Shown piece by piece: positions 1-10,733 of a stretch of 42,730 nt of DNA. The stretch covers positions 1 through 42,730 of the forward strand of contig NXFV01001655.1 in assembly GCA_002803225.1 (NCBI GenBank). Reading direction: 5' to 3'. This DNA is from Gamarada debralockiae. Its lineage: Eukaryota; Ascomycota; Leotiomycetes; Helotiales; Hyphodiscaceae. The notes beneath the pieces were generated by a model, which was given only the letters and a program-made list of their open reading frames with translations, had not been told where the DNA came from and did not search any database. The stretch's first letter is position 1; each line of letters begins with the position of its first letter. The position numbers and the translations under genes are program-made.

Positions 1-3000
1 ATCTGCAGCGCTGCTCCTGAGCCGGCATCCCACAGCTTGACTCTGTCCCACGATGCTGACGCCAGTAGCTTGCCGTCCGGCGAGAAGGCCACGGCATTGA
101 CACAGTACCAATGGGCCTTGAGTGTCTGCAGTGCCGCTCCTGAGCTAGCGTCCCACAGCTTGACTGTTCTGTCCCACGATGCTGATGCCAGCAGCTTGCT
201 GTCCGGCGAGAAGGCCACGGCGTTGACATAGTCCGAATGGCCCTTGAGCGTCTGCAGCGCCGCTCCCGAGCTAGCGTCCCACAGCTTGACCGTGTTATCG
301 TCTGATGCCGATGCTAGCAGCTTGCCATCCGGCGAGAAGGCCACGGCATTGACGTAGTCCGAATGGCCCTCGAGCGTCTGTAGCGCCGCTCCTGAGCCGG
401 CGTCCCATAGCTTGACTGTGTTGTCCCTCGATGCTGATGCCAGCAGCTTGCCGTCCGGCGAGAAGGCCACGGCATTGACGTAGCTCGAATGGCCCTTGAG
501 CGTCTGTAGTGCCGCTCCCGAGCCAGCGTCCCACAGCTTGACCGTGTTATCGTCTGATGCCGATGCTAGCAGCTTGCCATCCGGCGAGAAGGCCACGGCA
601 TTGACGTAGTCCGAATGGCCCTCGAGCGTCTGCAGCAACGCATTCCAACTGTTCTCGACCTTCGGCGGTCTTCGTATCCACCGACGCATGCAGTCATTAA
701 ACTGTTGTTTCACTATGCTCATCATCGGCGCAAATACCAGCGCGCTGCAGTATATCTGGAGGGGAGCCTGCTCAATCGCCAGCCTGATATAGAGGGCGAA
801 CCGCTTCATATCATGAACATATTCGGATAGTCGGGGACATTCATGCGCCTAAGCCACGTATTGGTGAAAAGTTCTGACGTGCTGGAAGCTAGCTTACCAG
901 TATAATTGACTCCAAGGATGCAATCGCATGAATCCCTAAGGAAACCTTCCCCATCCACCCAAGAGCCTCGAGCCAGTGAAGGAGATGCTTCTTCAAGAAC
1001 TGATGTACTTGGCCATCGTCACGAAGCTGCGTGTAGCTCTTTTGGAGATGCTGGACCCAGTAGAGACACGCATACTGGATTTCCGGAGGAAGGCATTGCT
1101 CCACTCGACTGCTCTCGACATCGGTTACAAGCACACCAGGAGCGTCTACTCCGCAAATGTCTCGCTTTAGAGAAGTTAACATAAGCTCTATACAGCTGTC
1201 GGCCAGCCTCTGATGTGCCTGCTTGTCGTCTACCTGGAAGTTCGGATCCGTACACCTATCTTTATCAAGCAGAAAATCGCGAAATGAAGGATGGTGGAGG
1301 CGGAGCGGGCGAGTAGGGTCCTGTGATACGTCAAGGATAGAGTGAAGATCCTTTAAAATACGGTCCACTCTCTGTTTGGGGATAAGAAGCAGCTTGCTCA
1401 AGGATTCTAGTGAAAGGGGAGAAAGTAGAACAACGATTCTACCCAGGATGTCTCTAAGCATGTCGCATAGCTTTCGATTTTCTTGCTCAGTATAACCCAT
1501 CTGGATGGAATTGTGCAAAACAGTCATGTAGATACTGTTCAGGTGTTCTTCAGGTGCAGCAGTAGCGACGCCGCCTTCCAGAACAATGCGGAGTCTTTCC
1601 TCGGCGAATAATCCTTCTCGAATAAACCGACAGGCAGTTGCGGCCCAAATAAAGAGGCCGCTTGCTTGCTGGACCAGACGTCTGATGACTCCTTCCTGTG
1701 GCCAGTCAACATGTGCATGTTCCTGCCCAATGATTGTCAGATTGTACCTCAGGAAAGTGGAGATGTCGTGGTCAACAATCGACGGTGATATGTTATGGAG
1801 CACGAAGTCCTGGTGTTCCGCATCCGGTATCTGGTAAAACCCAAGTCGAATCGGAATCTCAGGTCTGCTCGTCAGAAAGACTCGTAGCTGGACCTTCTCT
1901 AACGATCGAACTTCGGCCAAAAGGTGTAGGATGATCCGGATGTTATTATCATCGTCGCACTCATCAAGTGCATCAACGACAAGAATGTACAAGGATTGAC
2001 AGCCGTTGCCGTCCAGCTTAGATAGTGGACGTAGCACAAGCTCGTGCCACTGGTCACGGAATGATCGGCTCGCTATGTCATTGCACTCTGTAATAGCATT
2101 GCAAATATACCGGTAGAGAGCAGGTATACTGTTCGCAAGCTGCACAGCAATACTTGATACGAACTTGCCGGCATGGCTAACGTCCCCACCGCCTCGCGAG
2201 AAGAAGAAGCTGGCTCCGAGACGCTTTTGGTTGAAGTAATTCCGTGCTACAGTGCGCGCAATCGTGGATTTTCCCGTGCCGGCCAACCCGTTTAGCCAGA
2301 AAATACACCGCCCGTCACTTCTATCAGCCCAGCTGTATATCTCTCGAAGGAGGTCGACGCGCGTATTGGGGAGGCAGGTAGGTTCGTGCTGCCGCTGGTA
2401 GAAATTGAAAGGGGCCTCGACGGCATACGGTAAGCGACTAAGTGGTTTATCTAAGTATCCGCTGCTGGTCAACAGTCCGTTATTACTACAGGTGGTTAAA
2501 AGAAGGAGCTAATGTTGCTCTTACCACCATAGATTTCCTTCTCCAGCCTAAGGAACGCATTGTTCGTCCCCTCGCCATATATGAGCGGCATGCAGACGTC
2601 GAAAATGCCCATCAGAGAATAAGCTTTGTCCTCTTCACGCTTAGTCTGACGAGCTTCCGCCCATAACATTCGCTCGTTGACGCTGTATTCAGATAGAGGG
2701 GTGCCTCGAAGAGCTTGAACCGCGATTCCTGTTATCTCGTGAATTTGTCGCTCCAACGACCTCTTGTCGCCAAGTAGTTTGCCATTTGAGCAAAAGAATT
2801 CAACTGATGGCGGGGCAATAAGTTCTTGAAGGGTCCAGCCACGGGCGAACCATCGACTTCTCCGAAAAGCCGGCTCCCACAAAGATGGGTTGCTCTGATC
2901 ACGATCATTCGTCGAAACATCGGACAGGTATACATAGCATTTTGCCGCATTGTGATACCAGCGAAACATAGAGTTGATAGCTTCTTGAAGCTCCGCGCTG

Positions 3001-3251
3001 TTTGATTTGTCAATGCAGCAAGTATCTACCCAGAAGTATCGCAGACCATCGCGAGCAGCTTGCCCCGCGCAGAAGCGAAGTTTTTTATATCCAGGTTTTG
3101 TCTTCCTAGGGCCTATTGTCAAGTCTTTGAAGCTGACCTCTTCATAGTTCTCTCCCCATGTGTGCGAAAGAGTGGCATAAGGAGGGATATTGTTGATTAG
3201 GTTGTCAGTCAAGCTGAGCTCGCCATTCTCGTCAACCTGCAAAAGACGCAT
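1..3251 (-). CDS. HET-NACHT-WD40 NOD-like receptor (HET-E/HNWD type), 3' end beyond window
   Basis: Model: exons 3251-2525, 2450-898 and 848-<1, with introns 2451-2524 (GTAAGAGC...CTTAG, 74 nt) and 849-897 (GTAAGC...CTTAG, 49 nt). Both junctions keep frame, giving at least 1042 residues. The HET domain is N-terminal ([58 protein letters not shown]). A NACHT domain follows with a P-loop ([12 protein letters not shown]) and Walker B ([15 protein letters not shown]). After the linker [10 protein letters not shown] come WD40 repeats, open to the window edge. This is the architecture of Podospora HET-E/D/R: the WD40 repeats sense, NACHT oligomerises and HET triggers incompatibility cell death. Start is the ATG at 3251, directly before the HET core. 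No internal break is seen. Recognition target is unknown; allelic or immune function is inference. Confidence 0.88.
4..633 (-). repeat. Near-identical WD40 repeat array, 126-nt unit
   Basis: Five consecutive 42-codon units begin near 633, 507, 381, 255 and 129 on the minus strand, each reading [19 protein letters not shown] then [19 protein letters not shown]. The array continues past position 1. Units differ at only a few codons: for example D/S before YVN, D/R before N, GK or SK after SPD. The last visible unit is one codon short (WDRVKLW versus WDRTVKLW). Such uniformity at DNA level is known for HNWD receptors and reflects concerted evolution of the ligand-sensing surface. Confidence 0.9.
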
Positions 3252-4979
3252 CTTTGAGCGCGAACATTATTGGGGGCGGTATATGTGAGATGGATGAAGC
3301 AGTGAGCGTCAGGATGAGAATCCATATAGCGTAGTAAGCCGGTCCCAGACGACAGGCTTAGCTGGTACAATTTGCTTGACGGTGGCGCAGTGGGGCAGAA
3401 AGTAAGCCACTGCAAAAGGTTCAAGCTTACTTTGGAACGCGCTTGGGCCGTCTACGGTCATGAATGACGCTTGGCCAGATTAACCGCAGCCGGTGCTGTT
3501 CCCCTGGACACTTAGCCGGATTTGGCCTCTTTGCACGTGATTAAGCAGGTTCAAAAATATTGCCAAGTACCTGCTCACTTCTGCTGTGTCCACAAAATTG
3601 CAACTCGCAGTAGACAGAGACATAGACGTAGTTCAACGTCATTGTAGAAACCATTCGATAGGGCCAATTATTCAGACTTTGGGCTCGGAATAATATTATT
3701 GCCTGCTATGCATAATACACGGAAGAAACAAGATCTTGACGCAGCCGCTGCCAGTCAGAGAATCAGACGACGAGATGATCAAGTTCAAGGTAATTTTGGA
3801 TTGCAATAGCAAACTGAGTTAAGAAATGGTCAACAAATATTTGACATATGTGAAAGCAGCAGTGTCAATGTACCGGTGGTGTTCGAGCTCTGTTTGCACA
3901 AAGCACCTTGATTTTGTTTCTGCACGCCGGGCATTTCGCTTCGCCGCGATGTTGGTTAGAACGGTTCGATTCCTTCTTTATTCACCACATTGTGCTGGTT
4001 TGACAAATGAGCGTCAGCCACTTGAACTCTTGTAGGGACGTATATACGCTTGAGCCGCGGGTATGCTGGAGTAGTCTCAATGTGAGACCACAAGCAGTCT
4101 TTGACTTCTTGCAAGAGAAGAGCTGAACTTTCCGGGTGAAAACGGAAGTCCTGTCCATCCGTTGAAGATAATCGGTCTGAAACTGGAGCTACAATTCCAG
4201 TGGAATTGCAGTTCCGTGGCTACGACATTCTCACATTCCCCATTGAGACCGACAAGGAGCATAGATCAAAAGTAGCTCGTCTACCGTCTGTCTATAAGGG
4301 TATGGGATTTCCTTACCAAAGCGTGTTGGTACTCAGTTTAAAACCAACAATATCGCCAAGTACCGGGCATTGATACGAGTGAGACACCCCCAGAATGCTC
4401 TCCACAGCGTTATCAACAAATAAATGTAAAATCTTGAGTCTGGAAGTGCTGAAATGACGACGAGAGCACTGGCGACAACAACAAAAGTGTTGACAATGTC
4501 AAACATCAATGGGCTCCTTAAAACCCTGCTTTCAACCTCGCTCTACGGTTCTCCCACAAAGTTTTTCTTGAAGCCATCCGCGATGCAACGATACAATTTG
4601 GAAGCTTAAAACGAGACAGAACAGTGGAGAAGAAATCGACGAATTCTAATACACGCGTCTGGTGAGCTATCGGCGAGACGATCAACTTGATTTATAGAGT
4701 GCGAGTTCTGAAGCAACTCACTCAGGTGATAACAGCCAATATATGCAGAAACCCAAAACCAGCTGTTCACCTCAAACCCTACCGAGCCGCGATTCACAGG
4801 GAAAATTCCACGGGCCCCTTAGCTTATTTTCTATGATTCGTATTCAGTTTTGTTCTCGTCTCTGCTGGTATGCCCATTGGGGGGGTTTGTTCACCAGCTT
4901 GTACGAGAGGTCGAGGGGAACACGGGGTCAACGAGCGTCACTACCTCAATCTCAGCTTGAAAACAGTGGGTCTTCTGCC
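3252..4979. other. Intergenic, upstream of the HET-NACHT-WD40 gene; nothing recognised
   Basis: Several open frames of 60-70 codons occur on both strands, but none has domain-like composition or splice partners I could find. It should contain the receptor promoter near 3252-3600. No TATA box, tRNA or repeat was convincing. Confidence 0.5.
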
Positions 4980-5342
4980 TTATTCCTCGGCGCCAGGTAC
5001 CCGCGTTGCTTCAAGGGAGGAAATATATTTACCCCGCTTGTCGCCCATGGCTGCAGATAGCCCGTAGTGCACTACCGCTCGTATTTGATACTTTAGCCTG
5101 ATGTAATGTTTCACGTACAATGTGTGATACGTACTCAACTCCATCTCGTCCCAGGTCTTCAGGATATGACTGTGTCGCGCGTCTGCTGATTCAGGGGTAA
5201 CGAGTAGCCACTTCTCTTGTGCGGACTTAGGTCTTAAATCCGAATGCACACAGCTCCATTCTTCCCAACTTACTGTCGGATAGCTATCATGCAGAATTTG
5301 GAAGTTGTATTCAGATTTGCTCAACTCAGAACTTGATTTCAT
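4980..5342 (-). CDS. Hypothetical small ORF, 120 aa, doubtful
   Basis: The ORF starts at the ATG at 5342 (MKSSSELSKSEYNFQILHD...) and ends GAEE at 4980. The frame stays open upstream to about 5473 without another ATG, so it could be the 3' exon of a longer gene or a remnant. Composition is plausible for protein (WEEWSCVHSD, KTWDEMELSTYHTLY), but I recognise no domain. It lies divergent to the oxidoreductase gene at 5826. It may equally be chance. Confidence 0.25.
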   Translation of the reverse strand: MKSSSELSKSEYNFQILHDSYPTVSWEEWSCVHSDLRPKSAQEKWLLVTPESADARHSHILKTWDEMELSTYHTLYVKHYIRLKYQIRAVVHYGLSAAMGDKRGKYISSLEATRVPGAEE

Positions 5343-5825
5343 TTGCGTCTTAGATGTGAAAGTCCGAGAAGCAACGCGGTGAACTTCATCGCTTTTGTCT
5401 CTTGTTGATGCGGGGTAGCTTAAGCTTCTGGTGTGGTAATCGTCGAGAAGATCATCACTCGATAGCGTGCTTAACTAAGATGACAACTAATATCTTGAGG
5501 ATACAAAATCTGCAATAATCCAATGCCTGAGTATACGCCCGTATGAAATAAAGATAAGCAACACGCCGATCACCGTAGATCTTCTCAGCCAGCAGCGGTG
5601 GGAAGATCTCCCGACTCACTTAAGCTACGTCGACTTCGACAACAGGCCATATCACCAACTGTCAAGGAGCACCAATCGCGGACTTAGGTGAAAGAGTGCC
5701 GATAGATCTCGGAGACAAGGTAATCTCCACTTCTATATATTCCTTATATCAACTGCATCACTATTAAAACTACATCACAAATACAGCTTCCTACCTTTTA
5801 CCTCCCCTCACACCAGCAAATCAAG
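5343..5825. promoter_or_regulatory. Upstream region of the MDR oxidoreductase
   Basis: The last 130 bases before the ATG are pyrimidine-rich with an AT-rich patch (tctatatattccttatatc near 5733-5751) and a favourable start context (aatcaag ATG act). This fits a fungal core promoter and leader. No specific operator was identified. Confidence 0.35.
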
Positions 5826-6947
5826 ATGACTTCTCAAGAACTCCCCAAAACGCATAGAGCACTCGTTCTAACCTCCACCTCCTCCCCTCCCGAAGTCAAG
5901 ACAATCCCCACCCCTCAACCAGGACCAGGAAGTGTCGTGGTCCGCATGCTGGCCTGCAACGTTATTTCCTACATCAAAGAAATTTACGATGGGACCAGAA
6001 ACTATCCCTTCCCAAAGCCTCTGGTCATTGGCAGTGGTGGCATCGCCCGAATCGCATCGACCGGTCCAGACACCACCACCTTCACCCCAGGCCAATTAGT
6101 ACTCGTCGACACTTTCATCCGAGCCAGAGACGATCCCAACTCAGCGATCCTGATGGGCATTCATGAAGGCCATACGGACGGCAGTAAGATTCTGATGAGA
6201 GGCGAGTGGAAGGACGCTACGTATGCGGAATACGCCAAGATCCCACTAGAGAACTGCTATGCTTTGAATGAGAAGCGCTTATTTGGGGAGATGGGGTATA
6301 AGGCTGAGCATCTGAGTGATTTGTCGAGGTGTTGTGTGCCATATGGAGGCTTGAGCGACATTGACCTCAAAGCCGGAGAAACCATCATTGTTGCTCCAGC
6401 TACTGGGCCGTTTGGAGGGGCTGCTGTGGAGGTTGCGCTGGCTATGGGAGCGAGGGTTATTGCCATGGGAAGGAACGTTGAGGTGTTGAAGAAGATCCAA
6501 GCTAGTCATCCTAGGAGAGTTGAGATTGTGCAGATGAGCGGTGATATGCAGGGAGATCTTGATGCGTTGAAGAAGTTTGGGATTATTGATGCGTATTTTG
6601 ACATCTCTCCCCGGGCAGCGGAGAAGTCTACGCATCTGAAGAGCTGTATTCTGGCGCTGAGACATGGGGGAAGGGCCAGTCTAATGGGTGGTATTCATGG
6701 CGATGTGGCGATTCCGCATTTAGCTGTTATGCACAGGGATTTGACATTGAAAGGAAAGTGGATGTACGATCGGCGGAATGTGCGGGATTTGATCAAGATG
6801 ATTGAGACAGGAGTTCTGAAGTTGAATAAGGGGGAAGGCTCTGAACAGAGGGCGATTCAGACGTTTCAATTGGAGGAGTGGGATAAGGCTTTCACTGCTG
6901 CGGCAGAGAATTCCGGGATGCTAACAAAGGCTGTGATTATTCCCTGA
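5826..6947 (+). CDS. Zinc-independent MDR (quinone oxidoreductase-like) dehydrogenase
   Basis: One exon of 373 aa, a normal length for the medium-chain dehydrogenase/reductase superfamily. The GroES-like N-terminal half holds VRMLACNVISYIKEIYDG and PLVIGSGGIARI, where zinc alcohol dehydrogenases carry a GHE zinc-binding motif, so catalytic zinc is probably absent. The Rossmann half shows APATGPFGGAAVEVALAMGA followed by RVIAMGRN, the NAD(P)-binding glycine stretch. The C-terminal half includes LALRHGGRASLMGG. Likely a cytosolic NAD(P)H-dependent reductase of small carbonyls or quinones; the substrate cannot be read from sequence. It converges with pyrG, with 288 bases between. The start follows a good Kozak context. 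No break or oddity. Confidence 0.8.
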   Translation: MTSQELPKTHRALVLTSTSSPPEVKTIPTPQPGPGSVVVRMLACNVISYIKEIYDGTRNYPFPKPLVIGSGGIARIASTGPDTTTFTPGQLVLVDTFIRARDDPNSAILMGIHEGHTDGSKILMRGEWKDATYAEYAKIPLENCYALNEKRLFGEMGYKAEHLSDLSRCCVPYGGLSDIDLKAGETIIVAPATGPFGGAAVEVALAMGARVIAMGRNVEVLKKIQASHPRRVEIVQMSGDMQGDLDALKKFGIIDAYFDISPRAAEKSTHLKSCILALRHGGRASLMGGIHGDVAIPHLAVMHRDLTLKGKWMYDRRNVRDLIKMIETGVLKLNKGEGSEQRAIQTFQLEEWDKAFTAAAENSGMLTKAVIIP

Positions 6948-7235
6948 AGGAAGTTAGCGGGCGGAATCTGTATGATGGGCTTCTGGCTGACCTGTGTGCA
7001 ATGAAAGCCTTCCCCTCTTAGCGAATTAAGCTGTATTTGGGGACAATTGAATAGTAAACTTTGCAGAAGCCAATAGCATACTTTGATGCATTCAGATTAC
7101 TCCTCCCAAAATTAAGCAGCTGCCAACATACTTGCTCGATAGTCTGGGTATCTCTGCCCCTTTCGCCATTTCCTGCTCCATACTTTCATTTATGAAGCCC
7201 GCGTACTCCAAAGTTCTTACCCTTTAGAAATCCAT

Positions 7236-8306
7236 CTAAGAACTAATCCTTTCCTCATACGCCTCCCAAGCATTTCTTCTGTATCGTTCAGCCTCCGTGG
7301 CCGGATTTGCTGCCTTGATGATACCCCTTCCAACAATCACAATGTCATTCCCCATCTGACCAATGATCTTTCCTGGTGTATTGTACTGCTGTCCCTTCCC
7401 ATCTCCCTCAATCTTTGCATTCTCGTCAACGTGCTCCGGAGGTAGTTGGCATCCAGGAGTCATGCTGATGAAATTGTCGTCTGGATCCGTATTCAAGGTC
7501 TCCTGCGAGACGAAGCCCATAACATAGCCCTTATGCTCCCTTGCACTCTCAACGCAAGCGTTCGTGTATTCCCTCGTCATGAAATTGCCCTTACTCGACA
7601 TCTGGGCCAGAATCAAGAGTCCTCTCTCCAACGGTGCCTCCTCAATACCCGGATACACCTCCTCTCCAAACTCTTCGTATGATCTCGGCGAATTGGCAGG
7701 TTCGAAGCGCTGCGAAACGGTCGTTATCGACACAATGCTCGCTTTCCTGCCCTGTTCCTCTGGCATGGGCGTCATGGTGTCATCTTCATCGTCCGAATCT
7801 ACGCTCTCGGGTCTTGGCGTGCCGACTGTGATGTCCGTCTTAACTTCATAGCGTTTACGTTCTCGCCAGCGAGCTGCAGCTTCTGCCAGAGCGTCCACTG
7901 CAGCCTTGCCCGGTATCATATTGACATTTGTGATGTGCGACCACTCGATGATCTTCGCCGTCCCTTCTGTGTATTGCAGTTGCACCGTGTTGCCAATGTC
8001 TCCGAATTTGCGGTCCTCGAAGATAAGGAAGCCGTGTCGTCGAGCCAGTCGTGCGAGTTTGGCCCCTGTGCCGTGGTCGGGATTGTAGTCCCAGTTGTTG
8101 ATAAGGTCATAATGTGTTTTCAGGACGACGATTGACGGGCCTACCGAGTCTGCGAGGTGAAGGAGCTGCTGAGTGGTTGATACGTCCGCAGACAGGCATA
8201 AATTGCTTTTTTTCAGGACAATGAGCCGCAGAAGGTATGCTGAGAGAGGGTGAGTGGCACTGTTTGCCCGTTCAGAGTATGATAGCTTTTGGCAGGATTT
8301 CGGCAT
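7236..8306 (-). CDS. pyrG: Orotidine-5'-phosphate decarboxylase
   Basis: Converts OMP to UMP, the last step of de novo pyrimidine synthesis, in the cytosol. The chosen ATG at 8306 gives 356 aa ([15 protein letters not shown]...), matching where filamentous-fungal enzymes start. The frame is open upstream to an ATG at 8513, but those 69 residues do not resemble the family. Diagnostic motifs: [30 protein letters not shown], and the catalytic [12 protein letters not shown] loop (D-x-K-x-x-D). Also [30 protein letters not shown] and the phosphate-binding DIVIVGRGI near the C-terminus. The acidic insert around [17 protein letters not shown] is typical of Pezizomycotina orthologues. No intron is visible. 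The gene lies tail-to-head with HSP70. Confidence 0.95.
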   Translation of the reverse strand: MPKSCQKLSYSERANSATHPLSAYLLRLIVLKKSNLCLSADVSTTQQLLHLADSVGPSIVVLKTHYDLINNWDYNPDHGTGAKLARLARRHGFLIFEDRKFGDIGNTVQLQYTEGTAKIIEWSHITNVNMIPGKAAVDALAEAAARWRERKRYEVKTDITVGTPRPESVDSDDEDDTMTPMPEEQGRKASIVSITTVSQRFEPANSPRSYEEFGEEVYPGIEEAPLERGLLILAQMSSKGNFMTREYTNACVESAREHKGYVMGFVSQETLNTDPDDNFISMTPGCQLPPEHVDENAKIEGDGKGQQYNTPGKIIGQMGNDIVIVGRGIIKAANPATEAERYRRNAWEAYEERISS

Positions 8307-8732
8307 GGCTGGGAGATGGATGTATTGTTGGAAGCAGAAGGCTACTGTGGATTTCAGCTGAGTCGTGGAGGGTGGGCCCTTTAAATGATCGAGGCGCGTA
8401 GGGGAAAAGTTCGGGAACGCGACCAGAATCATGCGAAGGAAGTGAAAACGAAGTAATGGATCACGAAAAACTTTACTTAGAAGAAAGAGATGAGATTCTT
8501 GGGTTGAAGTCATTGGGAGCGAATTTGCTTTTGTTGCACAAACGGTCTCACGTTCAAGGGATCAGGCAATTTGAAAGTTCACGACTTTATTGCTAGCAAA
8601 TACCAGCTTTTCCTGTGTACCGTCGCACGTAAAGAAAACGCTTCTATGATTAAAAATCCCGCACAACACCAGCCATCAACTGGAAATACAAGTCGACTGA
8701 AATGCAAGAAACCTAAGAGACCCATAAAGAGC
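8307..8732. other. Gap between HSP70 stop and pyrG start
   Basis: These 426 bases hold the HSP70 3' UTR and the pyrG promoter/leader on the minus strand. No separate gene or clear motif was found. Confidence 0.5.
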
Positions 8733-10733
8733 TCAGTCGACCTCCTCAACAGTGGGTCCGTCATTTTCCGGTGGGAAACCGCCTGGTCCGCCTGGTCCAC
8801 CTGGTCCACCTGGTCCATCTGGTCCGCCTGGCGGTCCCCCAGCGCCGTAGAACTTCATCATAATGGGATTGGCAACAGCCTCGAGCTCCTTCTGGTGCTC
8901 CTCGTACTCCTCCTTGGTTGCCTGTTGGCTCTCATCCAACCAAGCAACGGTCTTGTCAATTTCGGCCTTCAATGCCTCCTTGTCGGCAGCATCAAGCTTC
9001 TCATCAACCTTGGGGTCCGAGAGAGTGTTCTTGAGGGAGTATGCGTATGACTCGAGACCGTTCTTGGCGCTGATACGGGCAGCCTCGGCCTCATCCTCTT
9101 CACGGTACTTCTCAGCCTCCGCCAACATACGCTCAATCTCCTCCTTGGAAAGACGGCCCTTGTCGTTGGTGATGACAATCTTGTTGGACTTGCCGGTACC
9201 CTTCTCAAGAGCAGAGACGTTCATGATACCGTTGGCATCCAAATCGAAGGTAACCTCAATTTGTGGGACACCACGAGGCGCAGGTGGGATACCAGTAAGC
9301 TCGAACTTGCCCAATAGGTTGTTGTCCTTGGTGCGTTGACGCTCACCCTCGAAGACTTGGATAAGTACACCAGGTTGGTTGTCGGAGAAGGTGGAGAAGA
9401 CCTCTGACTTCTTGGTGGGAATGGTTGTGTTGCGGGGAATGAGCTTGGTCATCTGGCCACCAGCAGTCTCGATACCGAGAGACAATGGCGCAACATCGAG
9501 AAGAAGGATCTCGTTGGTGGACTTGGATGAGGTGTCACCAGAAAGAATGGCGGCCTGGACTGCAGCACCGTATGCAACAGCTTCATCGGGGTTGATTGAC
9601 TTGTTGGGCTCCTTGCCGTTGAAGTAGTCGGTAATGAGCTTCTGGATTCTGGGAATACGGGTGGAACCACCGACAAGGACGATCTCGTGGACCTTGGACT
9701 TGTCAATCTTGGCATCTGCGAGGACACGGTCGACTGGGGTTAGGGTGGATCGGAAGAGGTCCTGGCAGAGTTCCTCAAAACGAGCACGGGTGATAGAGGT
9801 GTAGAAGTCGATACCCTCGTACAGAGAGTCGATTTCAATGGAGGTCTGAGCGGAAGACGAGAGGGTACGCTTGGCACGCTCGCATGCTGTACGCAAGCGG
9901 CGAAGAGCACGAGCATTGGTTGAGAGATCCTTCTTGTGTTTGCGCTTGAACTCGTTGACAAAGTGGTTAACGAGACGGTTGTCGAAATCCTCACCACCCA
10001 AGTGAGTATCACCAGCAGTGGACTTGACTTCGAAGATACCCTCCTCAATGGTCAAAAGAGAGACATCGAAGGTTCCTCCACCAAGATCAAAGATGAGAAC
10101 ATTACGCTCACCCTCAACCTTCTTGTCAAGACCGTATGCAATGGCGGCGGCGGTAGGCTCGTTGATGATTCGGAGGACGTTGAGACCAGCAATCAGACCG
10201 GCGTCCTTGGTGGCTTGACGTTGAGAGTCGTTGAAGTAGGCGGGGACAGTAACGACGGCGTTGTTGACGGTTCCACCGAGGTATGCCTCAGCAGTCTCAC
10301 GCATCTTGATCAAGACCATAGATGAGATCTCCTCAGGAGTGAAATGCTTCGTCTCACCCTTGAACTCGACCTCAATGACGGGCTTGCCAGCACGGTCAAT
10401 GACTTTGAAGGGGAAGTGCTTCATATCTGCCTGAACCTCTGGATCTGCGAACTTACGACCGATGAGTCGCTTTGCATCGAAGACAGTGTTTTGAGGGTTC
10501 ATGGCGACTTGGTTCTTTGCGGCATCTCCGATGAGACGCTCAGTATCTGTGAAGGCAACGAAGGAGGGGGTTGTGCGGTTGCCTTGGTCGTTGGCAATGA
10601 TTTCGATTCTGTCATCGCGGAAGATACCCACACAGGAGTAGGTGGTACCCAAATCGATTCCTATTGAGATGTTAGAAGAGGCTGCGGAAGTGGTGGCGTC
10701 ATAAAGGTGAGTCTTACCAATGGCTGGAGCCAT
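8733..10733 (-). CDS. Cytosolic HSP70 chaperone (SSA type)
   Basis: ATP-dependent chaperone working with J-proteins and nucleotide exchange factors. The raw frame from the ATG at 10733 is 666 codons, but it contains a 57-nt intron at 10661-10717 (GTAAGACTC...TTCTAACATCTCAATAG) that is in frame and stop-free. Removing it turns [11 protein letters not shown]... into [17 protein letters not shown], the expected start, and leaves 647 aa. Exons: 10733-10718 and 10660-8733. Other family marks: [45 protein letters not shown], a glycine/proline-rich GGP tail and a final EEVD, the TPR co-chaperone docking motif of cytosolic forms. There is no ER or mitochondrial signal. A heat-shock element lies about 260 bases upstream. 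Confidence 0.97.
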   Translation of the reverse strand: MAPAIGKTHLYDATTSAASSNISIGIDLGTTYSCVGIFRDDRIEIIANDQGNRTTPSFVAFTDTERLIGDAAKNQVAMNPQNTVFDAKRLIGRKFADPEVQADMKHFPFKVIDRAGKPVIEVEFKGETKHFTPEEISSMVLIKMRETAEAYLGGTVNNAVVTVPAYFNDSQRQATKDAGLIAGLNVLRIINEPTAAAIAYGLDKKVEGERNVLIFDLGGGTFDVSLLTIEEGIFEVKSTAGDTHLGGEDFDNRLVNHFVNEFKRKHKKDLSTNARALRRLRTACERAKRTLSSSAQTSIEIDSLYEGIDFYTSITRARFEELCQDLFRSTLTPVDRVLADAKIDKSKVHEIVLVGGSTRIPRIQKLITDYFNGKEPNKSINPDEAVAYGAAVQAAILSGDTSSKSTNEILLLDVAPLSLGIETAGGQMTKLIPRNTTIPTKKSEVFSTFSDNQPGVLIQVFEGERQRTKDNNLLGKFELTGIPPAPRGVPQIEVTFDLDANGIMNVSALEKGTGKSNKIVITNDKGRLSKEEIERMLAEAEKYREEDEAEAARISAKNGLESYAYSLKNTLSDPKVDEKLDAADKEALKAEIDKTVAWLDESQQATKEEYEEHQKELEAVANPIMMKFYGAGGPPGGPDGPGGPGGPGGPGGFPPENDGPTVEEVD
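8781..8840. repeat. 9-nt microsatellite coding the GGP tail of HSP70
   Basis: Imperfect repeats of cctggtcca/cctggtccg, read on the minus strand as GGP GGP, sit just before the [13 protein letters not shown] terminus. Such tails vary in length among HSP70s. On the plus strand the repeat gives a spurious frame rich in W and S. Confidence 0.8.

Noticed and set aside
1..640. Regular direct repeats resembling a CRISPR array
   Set aside because: The 126-nt periodicity is fully explained by in-frame WD40 coding; there are no short repeats separated by unique spacers, and the organism is a eukaryote.
2465..2524. Alternative 60-nt intron in the HET-NACHT gene ending at 2465
   Set aside because: It would shift the frame; the acceptor at 2451 keeps frame and joins the family consensus.
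3955..3985. tRNA-like B box (ggttcgattcc)
   Set aside because: No matching A box, anticodon arm or acceptor stem could be drawn in the preceding 80 bases.
8307..8513. Extended N-terminus of pyrG starting at 8513
   Set aside because: The extra 69 residues do not resemble the enzyme or a targeting signal; known fungal enzymes start near the ATG at 8306.
9936..10325. Long plus-strand ORFs opposite HSP70
   Set aside because: They arise from codon bias of a highly expressed gene on the other strand; no domain or start context.
10661..10733. Novel 19-residue N-terminal extension in HSP70
   Set aside because: As a constitutive protein feature it is rejected: the segment has donor, branch site and acceptor of an intron, and removal restores the universal start.
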